From assembly GCF_039541815.1 (NCBI RefSeq), contig NZ_BAABGY010000007.1:992001-1056000 (forward strand): 64,000 nucleotides of DNA. The letters are read 5' to 3'. This document shows, piece after piece, positions 9,866 to 18,372 of the stretch. Origin of the DNA: Flavisolibacter amylovorans (GTDB lineage: Bacteria > Bacteroidota > Bacteroidia > Chitinophagales > Chitinophagaceae). A program made the position numbers and the translations under genes. The number at the start of each line of letters is the position of its first letter. Positions within the stretch are counted from its first letter, which is position 1. Under the pieces are notes generated by a model that was not told where the DNA came from, ran no database searches, and saw only the letters and a program-made list of their open reading frames with translations.

Positions 9866-10801
9866 ATATATGGCTACCATCATCCGCCCATCCGAGCTCT
9901 TGCAGCCCCGGTGCATCCGCTCGGAGTTGAACTTGAAGACCACTTCCGCATTCGGATCGATGGAGAGGATGCCCATATCGCCCTTTTCGTTTTTGCATTT
10001 GATGTCGATCAGGAAATCGCAGGCTTCCTGCAGGGAGAGCTCCTTGTACTCCATCAGGGCGGCGATGTGGAAGGAAGTAATATGCCGGATGAGGCTTTCC
10101 CCGTCGCCGGTAGTGGAAACAGCACAGAATTGGTTGTCGGCATAAGAGCCGATACCGGCCATGGAAGAGTCGCCGATGCGGCCAGCCTTTTCGAACTCGG
10201 TGCCGCCGGTGGACGTGGCTGCCGCCAGGTTACCGTTCTTGTCGAGCGCCACGGCGCCCACGGTGCCGTGCTTGCGACGCTCCACCTGCGGCAGCGCGGC
10301 GTCGAGCGCCTTCTTCGTGCCATTCTTCGACTGCGCTCGTGCCTCCAGGTAAGCATCCACCTGGTGGTCGGTAATGAAATAGGCGTCGGGCTCCAGCGGA
10401 GCCTTTACCTCCGTGGCGAAGTCGATCGCGCCGAAGCTGCCCAGGTAGATATGCTTTGTCTGCTCCATCACCTGCCGTGCCAGCGACACCGGGTTCCGGA
10501 CATTCTTGACGATCGCCACCGCACCCATCTGCAGCTTCTTTCCATCCGCGATCGACGCACAGGTCTGCGTCTCTCCTTTGTCGTTGATGGCGGCGCCGCG
10601 GCCGGCGTTGAAGAGCGGGTTGTCCTCGAGGCTGTTGACCGCGGCTTCCACCGCGTCGAGTGCGCTGCCGCCCTGCTCCAGTATTTTGTAGCCGGCGTTG
10701 AGGGCGTCTTCGAGGCCTTTCTTATAACCCTCCTGGTTCTTTTTGATGAAGTCCGAATCCGGACCCGCACCCCCATGAACGGCCAGCGCAAATTTCTTCA
10801 T
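9863..10801 (-). CDS. iaaA: Isoaspartyl peptidase / plant-type L-asparaginase, cytoplasmic
   Basis: 312-residue Ntn-hydrolase that autocleaves into two chains and hydrolyses beta-aspartyl dipeptides. Seen: ALAVHGGAG at the N-terminus, GGSALDAVEAAVNSLEDNPLFNAGRGA (44-70), the autocleavage site with nucleophile Thr180 in HGTVGAVALD, and ATSTGGTEFEKAGRIGDSSMAG. There is no signal peptide. In cyanophycin users this enzyme type splits the beta-Asp-Arg dipeptides made by cyanophycinase, which explains its place beside cphB and cphA. The match HGGAG...DNPLFNAG...GTVGAVALD...STGG is complete. A second, exported paralogue is at 53360-54406. Confidence 0.92.
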   Translation of the reverse strand: MKKFALAVHGGAGPDSDFIKKNQEGYKKGLEDALNAGYKILEQGGSALDAVEAAVNSLEDNPLFNAGRGAAINDKGETQTCASIADGKKLQMGAVAIVKNVRNPVSLARQVMEQTKHIYLGSFGAIDFATEVKAPLEPDAYFITDHQVDAYLEARAQSKNGTKKALDAALPQVERRKHGTVGAVALDKNGNLAAATSTGGTEFEKAGRIGDSSMAGIGSYADNQFCAVSTTGDGESLIRHITSFHIAALMEYKELSLQEACDFLIDIKCKNEKGDMGILSIDPNAEVVFKFNSERMHRGCKSSDGRMMVAIY

Positions 10802-10844
10802 TGGTCTATAGGTTTTTTTACGATAAAGCAGGACGGTGATCCGC

Positions 10845-11084
10845 TCAGGCGCGGGCGCTGAAGCGCGTCAGCTCCACGAGCAGCGCATTCACCAGCTCAT
10901 TGTAGTTCTCCAGGTCCGACACCCAGACCTTGCCTTTACGGCGAATGTTGATCTTGCTCGGAATATAGTGCGCTCCGCGTGGCGTGGCATCGCTCAGGCA
11001 AAGACGATAGATATCCTGCTCCTGCGCCGTAACGTCGTAGGTCACCGGCTGCTGGTTATAGTCAATAACGATCTGTAAGCCCAT
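10845..11084 (-). CDS. Small hypothetical protein
   Basis: 79 residues starting MGLQIVIDYNQQPVTYDVTAQEQDIYRLCL and ending LTRFSARA; 43 bp upstream of the isoaspartyl peptidase on the same strand, so possibly co-transcribed. It looks like a small alpha/beta protein without signal or membrane segments. I do not recognise a family. Its codon use is like its neighbours and the frame is clean, so it is probably a real gene; whether it belongs functionally with cyanophycin breakdown cannot be told from sequence. Confidence 0.6.
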   Translation of the reverse strand: MGLQIVIDYNQQPVTYDVTAQEQDIYRLCLSDATPRGAHYIPSKINIRRKGKVWVSDLENYNELVNALLVELTRFSARA

Positions 11085-11232
11085 AATATAGCGGTTTGGG
11101 GTTCGTCCCTAACCGTTTAAAAATGATGCCATTTTGCAGGTTGAGGCTCCCACAGGATAACCACGATCCTTTTTAACAGGAAGGGCCGCCCCACCTTTCT
11201 GAGCGGCCACATGATGCACTGGCGGAAAGCCC

Positions 11233-12360
11233 TTACTTACCCGCGATTGCTTCGGATGATGCCTGCGGAGTTGCCGGGAGAAAAAGCGATTTGGGGAGCA
11301 TCCCGCCCGACCACGACTTCACACCGAGCAGGTAGCCCATGGTGCCGGAGATATGCTTTTGGTAGAGCTGGCTGTTGCCGCGGTACTCTCCAAGCGGCTT
11401 CACGGAGGGGCCGAGCAGCGCCATCCAGGTCTGCGACGAGCCACCAATAAAGAACCCGTGGTTATACCAGAGCTTGTCGGAGGCGCCGCGGCCATGATCG
11501 GTGGTGACGAGGAGTGTAGTATTGTCGCGGTACTGGGGCATGCTTTGCAGCAGGGCCCATAGCTCGGCGATCATGCGATCGGCCTCGGCCGCGCTCTTCA
11601 GGTAACGGTCATAGCTCTTCTCATGGCCCGCGTCGTCGGTACCGCTTAAGCCCAGGAACAGCACTTTGGGCTGCCGGCGTTTCACGAAGTCGAGCGCGGA
11701 GAGAAAGGTGATGCGGTCGTCGCGGGTCACGCGGTCGCCTTCGCTGTTGTGCGCGCTGATGGCATTCAGGGGCGCCACCTCGCTGCTGCTCTCGGCCACG
11801 GCCTCATGCCCCGCGTTGAGGAAAAAACCGCCGCGCTCCCGGTTGAGGATAAAAGGGAAGGCATCCCATGAGGCAAAGGCGGCCACCTTCCCGGCGTAGG
11901 CAGGCATCGCGTTGAGATGCTCGAGAAAATTGCGGTTCTTGTTGCGGACCTTCTTGTTGGTGGAGATGAACGGGTCCGCTATACCGGTGAAGATCTCGTT
12001 GTAGCCGGGATAGGAGATCTGGTAGAAGTTCTTGGTGTTGACGTGGCTGCCCACCTTGCGGTTGCCGTGGAGCTGGCCCCGCTTCGCGATCACGTTCCAG
12101 AAGAAAGGCATGAGGCGCTCGCGGCGCACGGCCGGGTCGGCATGCCAGTAAAGGGCCTTGGTGTACGCGGTATCCTGTGTCCAGGCGGGGTCGGAAATAA
12201 GGTCGGCGTCGGCGCCCTCGAAGAGCTCCTGCCAGCGGAAGCCATCGAGCGTGATGATGACGAGGTTTTGCCCGTTGGGTTCGTCCTTGATCCGGCTGTC
12301 TGCACTGCCCAGGCTCGTGCCCCAAAGCACCAGCAGGCCCAGCACCATTCCCAGTTTCAT
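11233..12360 (-). CDS. Secreted alkaline-phosphatase-superfamily (phosphodiesterase/sulfatase-like) hydrolase
   Basis: 375 residues with an N-terminal signal peptide (MKLGMVLGLLVLWGTSLGSA). Metal-binding motifs of the alkaline phosphatase superfamily are in order: LVIITLDGFRWQELF with Asp39, SYPGYNEIFTG (where the nucleophile Ser/Thr is expected), LGLSGTDDAGHEKSYDRYL, and TTDHGRGASDKLWYNHG. This set resembles type I phosphodiesterase/nucleotide pyrophosphatase enzymes more than arylsulfatases, since no sulfatase CxPxR motif is seen. The substrate is unknown. It lies downstream of the large T9SS surface protein but a strong terminator separates them, so it is probably an independent unit. Confidence 0.8.
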   Translation of the reverse strand: MKLGMVLGLLVLWGTSLGSADSRIKDEPNGQNLVIITLDGFRWQELFEGADADLISDPAWTQDTAYTKALYWHADPAVRRERLMPFFWNVIAKRGQLHGNRKVGSHVNTKNFYQISYPGYNEIFTGIADPFISTNKKVRNKNRNFLEHLNAMPAYAGKVAAFASWDAFPFILNRERGGFFLNAGHEAVAESSSEVAPLNAISAHNSEGDRVTRDDRITFLSALDFVKRRQPKVLFLGLSGTDDAGHEKSYDRYLKSAAEADRMIAELWALLQSMPQYRDNTTLLVTTDHGRGASDKLWYNHGFFIGGSSQTWMALLGPSVKPLGEYRGNSQLYQKHISGTMGYLLGVKSWSGGMLPKSLFLPATPQASSEAIAGK

Positions 12361-12462
12361 GTGCGTGTGTTTTTCGGTTAGGTTATCCGATAGTACACAT
12401 CACAAATCTGTGCCATGCTTGTTGCCGGAACGTAAAATCAACAGAAAGCTTTGGTTAACACG

Positions 12463-12496
12463 AAAAAAAGACCGCGGCCTTCGGGCCGCGGTCTTT
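12463..12496 (-). terminator. Strong terminator after surface-protein gene
   Basis: Perfect stem: AAAGACCGCGGCC pairs with GGCCGCGGTCTTT around a 4-base loop (TTCG on the + strand, CGAA in the minus-strand transcript), followed on the minus strand by a run of T. It lies 23 bases after the stop of the adhesin-like gene. Confidence 0.9.
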
Positions 12497-12519
12497 GTAA
12501 AACGCCGTAGCGTCACGCC

Positions 12520-15500
12520 TTACAGCTTGATCAAAGGCTGCTGCACGGCTTCCTGCGTAGCGATGTCCACGATCCGCAGGATGTAGTTGCCGGCGACGAG
12601 GCCCTGCAAGTCGATGGTATAGCGGCTGCCGGTAAAGGTGGCCGGACGTAGCAGGCTCCGGCCATAGACATCCAGCACCTCGATGCTGTGCGGTCCGGTT
12701 CGCTTGCCGTTGAGCCAGACCGAGACCTGCTGCCGGGCCGGGTTCGGTCCGATCTGCACATCATCCGGCAGCAAGCCCTCCCCTGTTCGCGTAACGGGCG
12801 CCATCCGGGCATTGCAGGGGTTCACCACGTACGGGAACTGGATGGGCGCGCCCGCACACTTGTTGGCGACCGGTGTTACGGTGATTATAGACGATACCGG
12901 CGCTGCGTTGCCTGAAGTAGTGGTGAACGACGGTATGCTGTTGCTCCCGCGGCTCGCGGGCAGGCCCACAGCCTGGTTACTGGCCGTCCAGTTGAAGCGC
13001 GTATTGCCGACCGGCCCGGTAAAGGTGAGGGCATTGGTGGGTATCGCGCGGCAGTACACCTGGGCAGCGACGGTGTGCGCCGACGGCGTCGGGTTCACGA
13101 GGATGCGGAACACCATGGCACGGCCGCCGCAACCGCTGGTTCCGTTGCCGGCAGGCACCACCGTGATGAGCCCGAAGACCGGCGCATTGGTATTATTGGT
13201 AGCTACAAAAGCGGGAAGATTGCCGGTACCCGAGGCGGCAAGGCCGATGGCAGGATTGCTGTTGGTCCAGGTATACGACGTTGCCGTTCCCGTGAACATG
13301 ATCGGCAGCGTGGTAATTCCGGCGCAATGTACGCGGTTGCTCACTGAACTCACTGTGGCCCGCGGCAGCACCGTTACCTGCGTGCTGGTGCTGGGTGCGC
13401 AGGTGGAGCCGCTGACGGTGAACGTAACGGTATAGGTGCCGGGCTGCGAGTAGGCCAGGTTGATGGCGCCCGTGGCGGCGTGGATCGGGAGGCCGGCCGG
13501 AACCGCGGTAAAGGTACCCACCGAGTTGCCGCTGCGCAGCACGCGTGCCTCGCCTGTGGTGCAATAGGGAGAGCCGGGGTAGCTGATGCTGCCGGCGCCC
13601 GGGTTGACCGCTAGGGTAAAAGTCTGCGCGGGTCCGGCGCATTGGCTCAATCGGGGAACCACGGTAATGGTGGCTACCTGCGTGATCGGCGTCGGGTTGC
13701 TGACCACAATGGCCGTTATCGAACCGGTGCCGGCGGCAGCGAGCCCGATGGAGGTATTGTCGTTCGTCCAGCTATAGACAGCACCTGCCGGCGCTCCGCT
13801 AAAGGCAACCGACGTACTGCTGCCGCTGCAAAGCGTCTGGCTCGATACCGGGTTCATCGACACAGCCGGGCGCACGGTGATGGTGAAGGTTTGCGGCTTG
13901 CTGGAGCAGGTGGTTGCGCCCATCTGATACAGCGGTGTTACCGCGATGGTGCCCGACGCGGGGGTAGCGCCGTTGTTCACGGCCTGGAAGCTGATGGGGC
14001 CGCTGCCGCTTGCTGCCAGCCCGATGGCCGGGTTGCTGTTGGTCCAGTGGTAGGCCGTGGCCACACCGGCGAAGCCGATGGCGCCCGAGGGCACGTTGCC
14101 GCAAAGTACCGGGTTGCCGACAGCGTTCACCTGCGGCGTGGGCAGCACCGTGATCGTGAAGGTTTGCGTGGAAACCGCGCAGGCGCCGCTGCCACCGGAT
14201 ACGGTGATCTCCGCTACCGCGGGTGTGGTGCCGCTGTTCTGCGCCCGGAAGGCGGCGATGGCTCCCGAACCCGAGGCGGCCAGACCGACCGACGGGTTGT
14301 TGTTGGTCCAGGTAAAGGAGCTGCCGCTGCCGGTGAACCCTACCGGGAAGGTCATGGCGCCGGCACAGACCACCTGGCTCGTCACGGGATTTACGGGCGT
14401 GGCCGCTGCCAGTATTTCTACGGTAGCCGTGGCGGTGTCGGCGGTGCAGTCGCCGGTGCCCGGAACGATATGGGTGACGGTGTAGGTGCCCGGCGCCGAC
14501 TGTGCGGGTTGGATGGCCCCGGTGAGGCTGTCGAGGCTGAGGCCCGCCGTGGAGCTGAACCGGCCGCCGGCAGAACCTGTGATCGTGGGCAGGCCCGTGC
14601 TCCCGTTGGCGCAGAACGGTGATCCTGTGTAGCTGAAGGAGGCCGCGGGCGTGGGATTCACGGTAATGGTGAAGGAGCGCTCCGGGTTACCGCAGACCGT
14701 GGGCAGGCCTGCTACCGTAAGCCGGTAGGATTCGCAATAGCCGTTGTCCGGTGCCCAGGCCACCAGGATGAGGTCGGAATGGGCCGGGAGCTCAAAGCTG
14801 AATAACTGCGGCCCGTAATACTGCGGGTAGTAGCTATACACCGGGTAGCCCATATCCGAGAGATAGTTCTGGGCCAGGTTGCCGGCATTGAACGAGTCGC
14901 GGTAGGCCGCCACGTACACATCGCCGCCGCCCAGGTTATCGATGTTAACCGTAACGCAAACCGGGAAGTTGGCGTCGTTCCGGAAACGGTGCCGGTTGTA
15001 GTACTCTGAGCCGGGATATTCCCCGGCCAACGACTTGGGGTAGCCGCAAGCGCCTGTGTAATAATCATAATACGGACGCTTGCTGCTCGAGGCACTGGTC
15101 GGGTCAATCTTCCCGGTAACTACCGACGCCCTGCTCAGGTCCCAGGCGTAGGTCCTGATGTTCGCGGTAACGGGTGCCTGCCCGGTGTTGCGGGCGATGA
15201 AGTAAGGGATCAGGCTCACGCCGTTGGCTGCAAGTCCGATGGAGGTATCGCTGTTCGACCAGGAGAAGGTGGCCCCCGGGGTGCCGGTCAGCACGATACC
15301 GGCCATAGTAGTGCCGTTGCAGGTGGTCGTATCCGGAAGCGGGGCGACCGCGAGCACCGGGTTGATCGAAAGGCTCGCAGTATCGGGCAGTACCGGGCAG
15401 CCGGCAAAGGCAGGCGGCGTATAGGTAACCGTGTAGGTGCCGGGAACGCTGCCTGAAGGCGTGATGATGCCGGTGAGGGTATCGAGCGCCAGGCCCGCCG

Positions 15501-18063
15501 GTGCAGCGCTGTAGGTGCCGCCGGCAGGTCCGGTGCGTACCGGGCTCACAGCCCCCGCCGCGCCACAGAACCGGGCACTGCCGTAAGTAATGCTGCTGGG
15601 GGAAACGGAGACCAGCGACAGGGCGCCGAACGAGCCGCCCCCGAGTTCCCTGATCCGGAACTCAACGCGGTCGTTGGGTCCGAGGTAGCCCCGCCATACG
15701 TCGGTATGCGCATCGCAACAGCCGCCATGCTCCCACACCTTTACGCCGTTCACGAACAATTGCGCATCGTCGTCGTGCCCCGGAACATCCAGCCGGTAGA
15801 ATCCGCAGGGAAAGCCCTGGCGCTTCGCGCTGAACGAATGATAATCGTACGCTACGGGGCAGCCCTGGTAGTTGGCCGCCTCGGAGGGCCTGCTGCCGCT
15901 GTTCCAGTCAGCCGTGGAGTTGAAACCCAGGTTGGCGGTAGTATAATACCCGGCGTAGTTCGAAGACCACGCAGCGCCCGTCGGTCCGTTATTCCAGGCA
16001 TACACGTTCCATTGGTCATTACCGAATACCGCCGGGTCGCCTTGTACGGTGCGCATCTCCACCGTGGTGGTTGCCGAAATCGTTTGCGTACCCGTGCAGG
16101 ACGCTGTCTCCCAGGAATAGGTGACCAGGTAGCTCCCGGGCTGGCTCTGTGCCGGGTTGACGACACCGGTTAGGCTATCGATCGCGAGTCCGGCGGGCGC
16201 GGTATAGCGGCCGCCTCCGGGGCCCGTCAGCGTTGGCGTCAGCGGGGTGTTCCCGGCGCAAGCCGAAGCGGCGCTATAGGTCAGGGTCAGGGGCGGCAGG
16301 GGCTGGATGATAAGGTTGGCATCGGAGGAACCGGCGCCATCGCTGCCCCGGAACTCAACGCTGTCGTTCGGTCCAAGGCTACCATACCAGGCGCCTATGG
16401 CCGAACTGCCGTTCTCATCGCGCTCCCATACCTTGGCGCCGTTGATCCAAAGTTGCGCCCCCCCGCCCTGTCCGTTCACGTCGAGGCGGTAAATCGCACA
16501 GGGAAAGCCCCGGCGGCGGGCACTCCACGAATGGTTGTCGGCCGGTACCGGGCAGCCCTGGTAGCCCGGGGCCGAAGAGGGGGTGCAGGAGATGCACCAG
16601 AAGTCGTAGGAGCGGAAATCGAGGCTCGCAGACTCGAAGTAGCCGCTGTAGTTCGTTTGCCAGTTGGCATCGTTTAATTGATCGCTCCCTCCCTTGAATA
16701 CGGTAACGAGCCATTTGTCGTCGCCGAAAAGCACTGGGTTGCCGGGAGCCGAAACCGTACGGGTGAAGGTAGCACTGCTGCTGGCGCAGCCGGGCGTGCT
16801 GCCGGTGACGGTGACCGACGCGGAGCCCGAGGAAGGCGTCGTGAAGAAAAGCTGCGCATCGCTCACCCAGTACTGCCAGATGCTGCTTTCTGCGCGGTTG
16901 CGTTCGGCATCGCTCAGCACCCCGCCGTAGACGACGAGGTCGAAGATCGCGCAATCCGACGACTCCGTGAAGTACACGCCCGATCCATTCATCTGCAAAC
17001 CGGCAGGCGGCGCTGAAGGTGTATTGCTGGCGCTGAGATAGGCATCCTCGAAGATGCGGCCCTGGCCTTCCGACTGGAGACCGGTATACACGTGTACGTC
17101 GGTCCCCGTCTGCGCGCGCCCAACGTCTATCCAGCCTTCGAAGAAGGCGGATGCCTGGTTGCCGCTCCACCAGCCCAGGAGCCAGTTATTCGACACCGAC
17201 GAAAGCACCCGGTTGTTGGACCCTCCCGTCAATCGGCCGGCATACACTACAGTCAGCGGATTGCTGAACGTATAGGTGTTGCGCAGGTAGCGCCCGTATG
17301 CAAAGCGCACGGTCGGCCGGCCGTTGGTGCCGGACAGCTCGAAGGCCGGCTGGAGGTTCGAATTGACCTGCACCATGTGCCGGCCGTTGCCGCTCTGGTC
17401 GTACAAGCGCGACACGGTGGCTGAGGAGCCTCCCAGCCACGCGCCGACGGCGGCTGTATCGAGCACGTTGCCCGACAGCCCGAAATCGGATTCCACCCCG
17501 TCGAAGTCGCGGCGCAGCCGCAGGATCGGGCCGTTATACCCGGTCCGGAGCCGGCGGGTGCCTACAGCCAGTAGCGGGGTGCCGATATCGGCCGGCAAGG
17601 CCGAAACCGACCAGGTGTAGCTGCTGGCGCCGCTCGCCGTCAGCGTAAGCTGGGTGGCCGGGCAGGTGCTGGCCGAAGAAGCGGACACTGACACCTGCGG
17701 TGCCGCATTGATCGTGATATCCATACCGTTGTCGTCTCCGTTGACGGCCGGGTCCGTGGAAACGACGCGCACCCGGTAGCCGCTTCCCGTGGCGGCACCT
17801 GCCGGGATCGTGGCCGTGATCGTACCCGGAGCCGTGCCGCTGAGCGAACCGATCGCCGTGGGCGCGGCAAAGCTGCCGCTGGCGTCGCTCAACTGCGCGC
17901 GGAACTCGTTGCCGGCGTTGAAGGTGCCGGTGGCGGAAAAAGTTACGGAAAGCGAAGCGCCCGCGCACGACACGGCGGACGGCAAGGGGTCGGTTTGAAT
18001 GGATTGGGCACTTGCGGTCAGTGCGGCCCAGAAGGTCAGGAAAAGCCAGGTAAACTTCCTCAT
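12520..18063 (-). CDS. Giant T9SS-exported surface protein with PKD-like and Ig-like repeats
   Basis: 1847 residues. The start at 18063 gives signal peptide MRKFTWLFLTFWAALTASAQ. In order: an Ig-like region; a LamG/arabinofuranosidase-like jelly-roll segment (about 160-420, YDQSGNGRHM); two copies of a 150-residue module (about 440-600 and 680-820) sharing YQGCPV..D.HS.SA+R.GFPC..YRLDV; a segment with many Tyr (SYYPQYYGPQLF); then at least six PKD-like units with W[TS]N.[ND]..IGLAA.G, and four interspersed units with DSLTG.I.P..S.PGTYTVT. The C-terminus (about 1760-1847, IGPNPARQQVSVWLNG...GLVAGNYILRI) is a type A T9SS sorting domain. A cell-surface adhesin or matrix protein is likely; no catalytic residues can be assigned. 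It is divergent from the TPR/HTH regulator gene. Confidence 0.88.
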   Translation of the reverse strand: MRKFTWLFLTFWAALTASAQSIQTDPLPSAVSCAGASLSVTFSATGTFNAGNEFRAQLSDASGSFAAPTAIGSLSGTAPGTITATIPAGAATGSGYRVRVVSTDPAVNGDDNGMDITINAAPQVSVSASSASTCPATQLTLTASGASSYTWSVSALPADIGTPLLAVGTRRLRTGYNGPILRLRRDFDGVESDFGLSGNVLDTAAVGAWLGGSSATVSRLYDQSGNGRHMVQVNSNLQPAFELSGTNGRPTVRFAYGRYLRNTYTFSNPLTVVYAGRLTGGSNNRVLSSVSNNWLLGWWSGNQASAFFEGWIDVGRAQTGTDVHVYTGLQSEGQGRIFEDAYLSASNTPSAPPAGLQMNGSGVYFTESSDCAIFDLVVYGGVLSDAERNRAESSIWQYWVSDAQLFFTTPSSGSASVTVTGSTPGCASSSATFTRTVSAPGNPVLFGDDKWLVTVFKGGSDQLNDANWQTNYSGYFESASLDFRSYDFWCISCTPSSAPGYQGCPVPADNHSWSARRRGFPCAIYRLDVNGQGGGAQLWINGAKVWERDENGSSAIGAWYGSLGPNDSVEFRGSDGAGSSDANLIIQPLPPLTLTYSAASACAGNTPLTPTLTGPGGGRYTAPAGLAIDSLTGVVNPAQSQPGSYLVTYSWETASCTGTQTISATTTVEMRTVQGDPAVFGNDQWNVYAWNNGPTGAAWSSNYAGYYTTANLGFNSTADWNSGSRPSEAANYQGCPVAYDYHSFSAKRQGFPCGFYRLDVPGHDDDAQLFVNGVKVWEHGGCCDAHTDVWRGYLGPNDRVEFRIRELGGGSFGALSLVSVSPSSITYGSARFCGAAGAVSPVRTGPAGGTYSAAPAGLALDTLTGIITPSGSVPGTYTVTYTPPAFAGCPVLPDTASLSINPVLAVAPLPDTTTCNGTTMAGIVLTGTPGATFSWSNSDTSIGLAANGVSLIPYFIARNTGQAPVTANIRTYAWDLSRASVVTGKIDPTSASSSKRPYYDYYTGACGYPKSLAGEYPGSEYYNRHRFRNDANFPVCVTVNIDNLGGGDVYVAAYRDSFNAGNLAQNYLSDMGYPVYSYYPQYYGPQLFSFELPAHSDLILVAWAPDNGYCESYRLTVAGLPTVCGNPERSFTITVNPTPAASFSYTGSPFCANGSTGLPTITGSAGGRFSSTAGLSLDSLTGAIQPAQSAPGTYTVTHIVPGTGDCTADTATATVEILAAATPVNPVTSQVVCAGAMTFPVGFTGSGSSFTWTNNNPSVGLAASGSGAIAAFRAQNSGTTPAVAEITVSGGSGACAVSTQTFTITVLPTPQVNAVGNPVLCGNVPSGAIGFAGVATAYHWTNSNPAIGLAASGSGPISFQAVNNGATPASGTIAVTPLYQMGATTCSSKPQTFTITVRPAVSMNPVSSQTLCSGSSTSVAFSGAPAGAVYSWTNDNTSIGLAAAGTGSITAIVVSNPTPITQVATITVVPRLSQCAGPAQTFTLAVNPGAGSISYPGSPYCTTGEARVLRSGNSVGTFTAVPAGLPIHAATGAINLAYSQPGTYTVTFTVSGSTCAPSTSTQVTVLPRATVSSVSNRVHCAGITTLPIMFTGTATSYTWTNSNPAIGLAASGTGNLPAFVATNNTNAPVFGLITVVPAGNGTSGCGGRAMVFRILVNPTPSAHTVAAQVYCRAIPTNALTFTGPVGNTRFNWTASNQAVGLPASRGSNSIPSFTTTSGNAAPVSSIITVTPVANKCAGAPIQFPYVVNPCNARMAPVTRTGEGLLPDDVQIGPNPARQQVSVWLNGKRTGPHSIEVLDVYGRSLLRPATFTGSRYTIDLQGLVAGNYILRIVDIATQEAVQQPLIKL

Positions 18064-18372
18064 AAGCTCGATTTTGGTTGATGGGATAAGCGGGTGGGAT
18101 CGCGGCACAGCGGATCCGCCCCGGAGCCTGCAAGGTGGAGCGGCCGACAGGGGTCACCAAAAAACGAAGGGGGACAAATGGCGGGACAAAAATCGAATTG
18201 CGAAACTCCTTGAAAATCAAGCCCTGGGTGCGGAGTGACGGGGCCCTGTCCCCCCTTTGTCCCCCCTGCCTCACCCTGCCGTCCGGCAAAAAAACCTGGA
18301 CCGGAATTGCGGGTTTCCCGATTTACCGGTTTATTTTCCTGTTACTAACTGACGCGCACAACCGAACTCCCG
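18064..18372. promoter_or_regulatory. Divergent regulatory region between surface protein and regulator
   Basis: 309 bp holding the promoters of both genes. It contains a perfect 10-bp inverted pair, GGGGGACAAA at 18169-18178 and TTTGTCCCCC at 18256-18265, 77 bases apart, with extra partial copies around it (GGCGGGACAAA, CCTGTCCCC). These are candidate operator or looping sites for the neighbouring HTH protein; this is inference. Confidence 0.4.
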
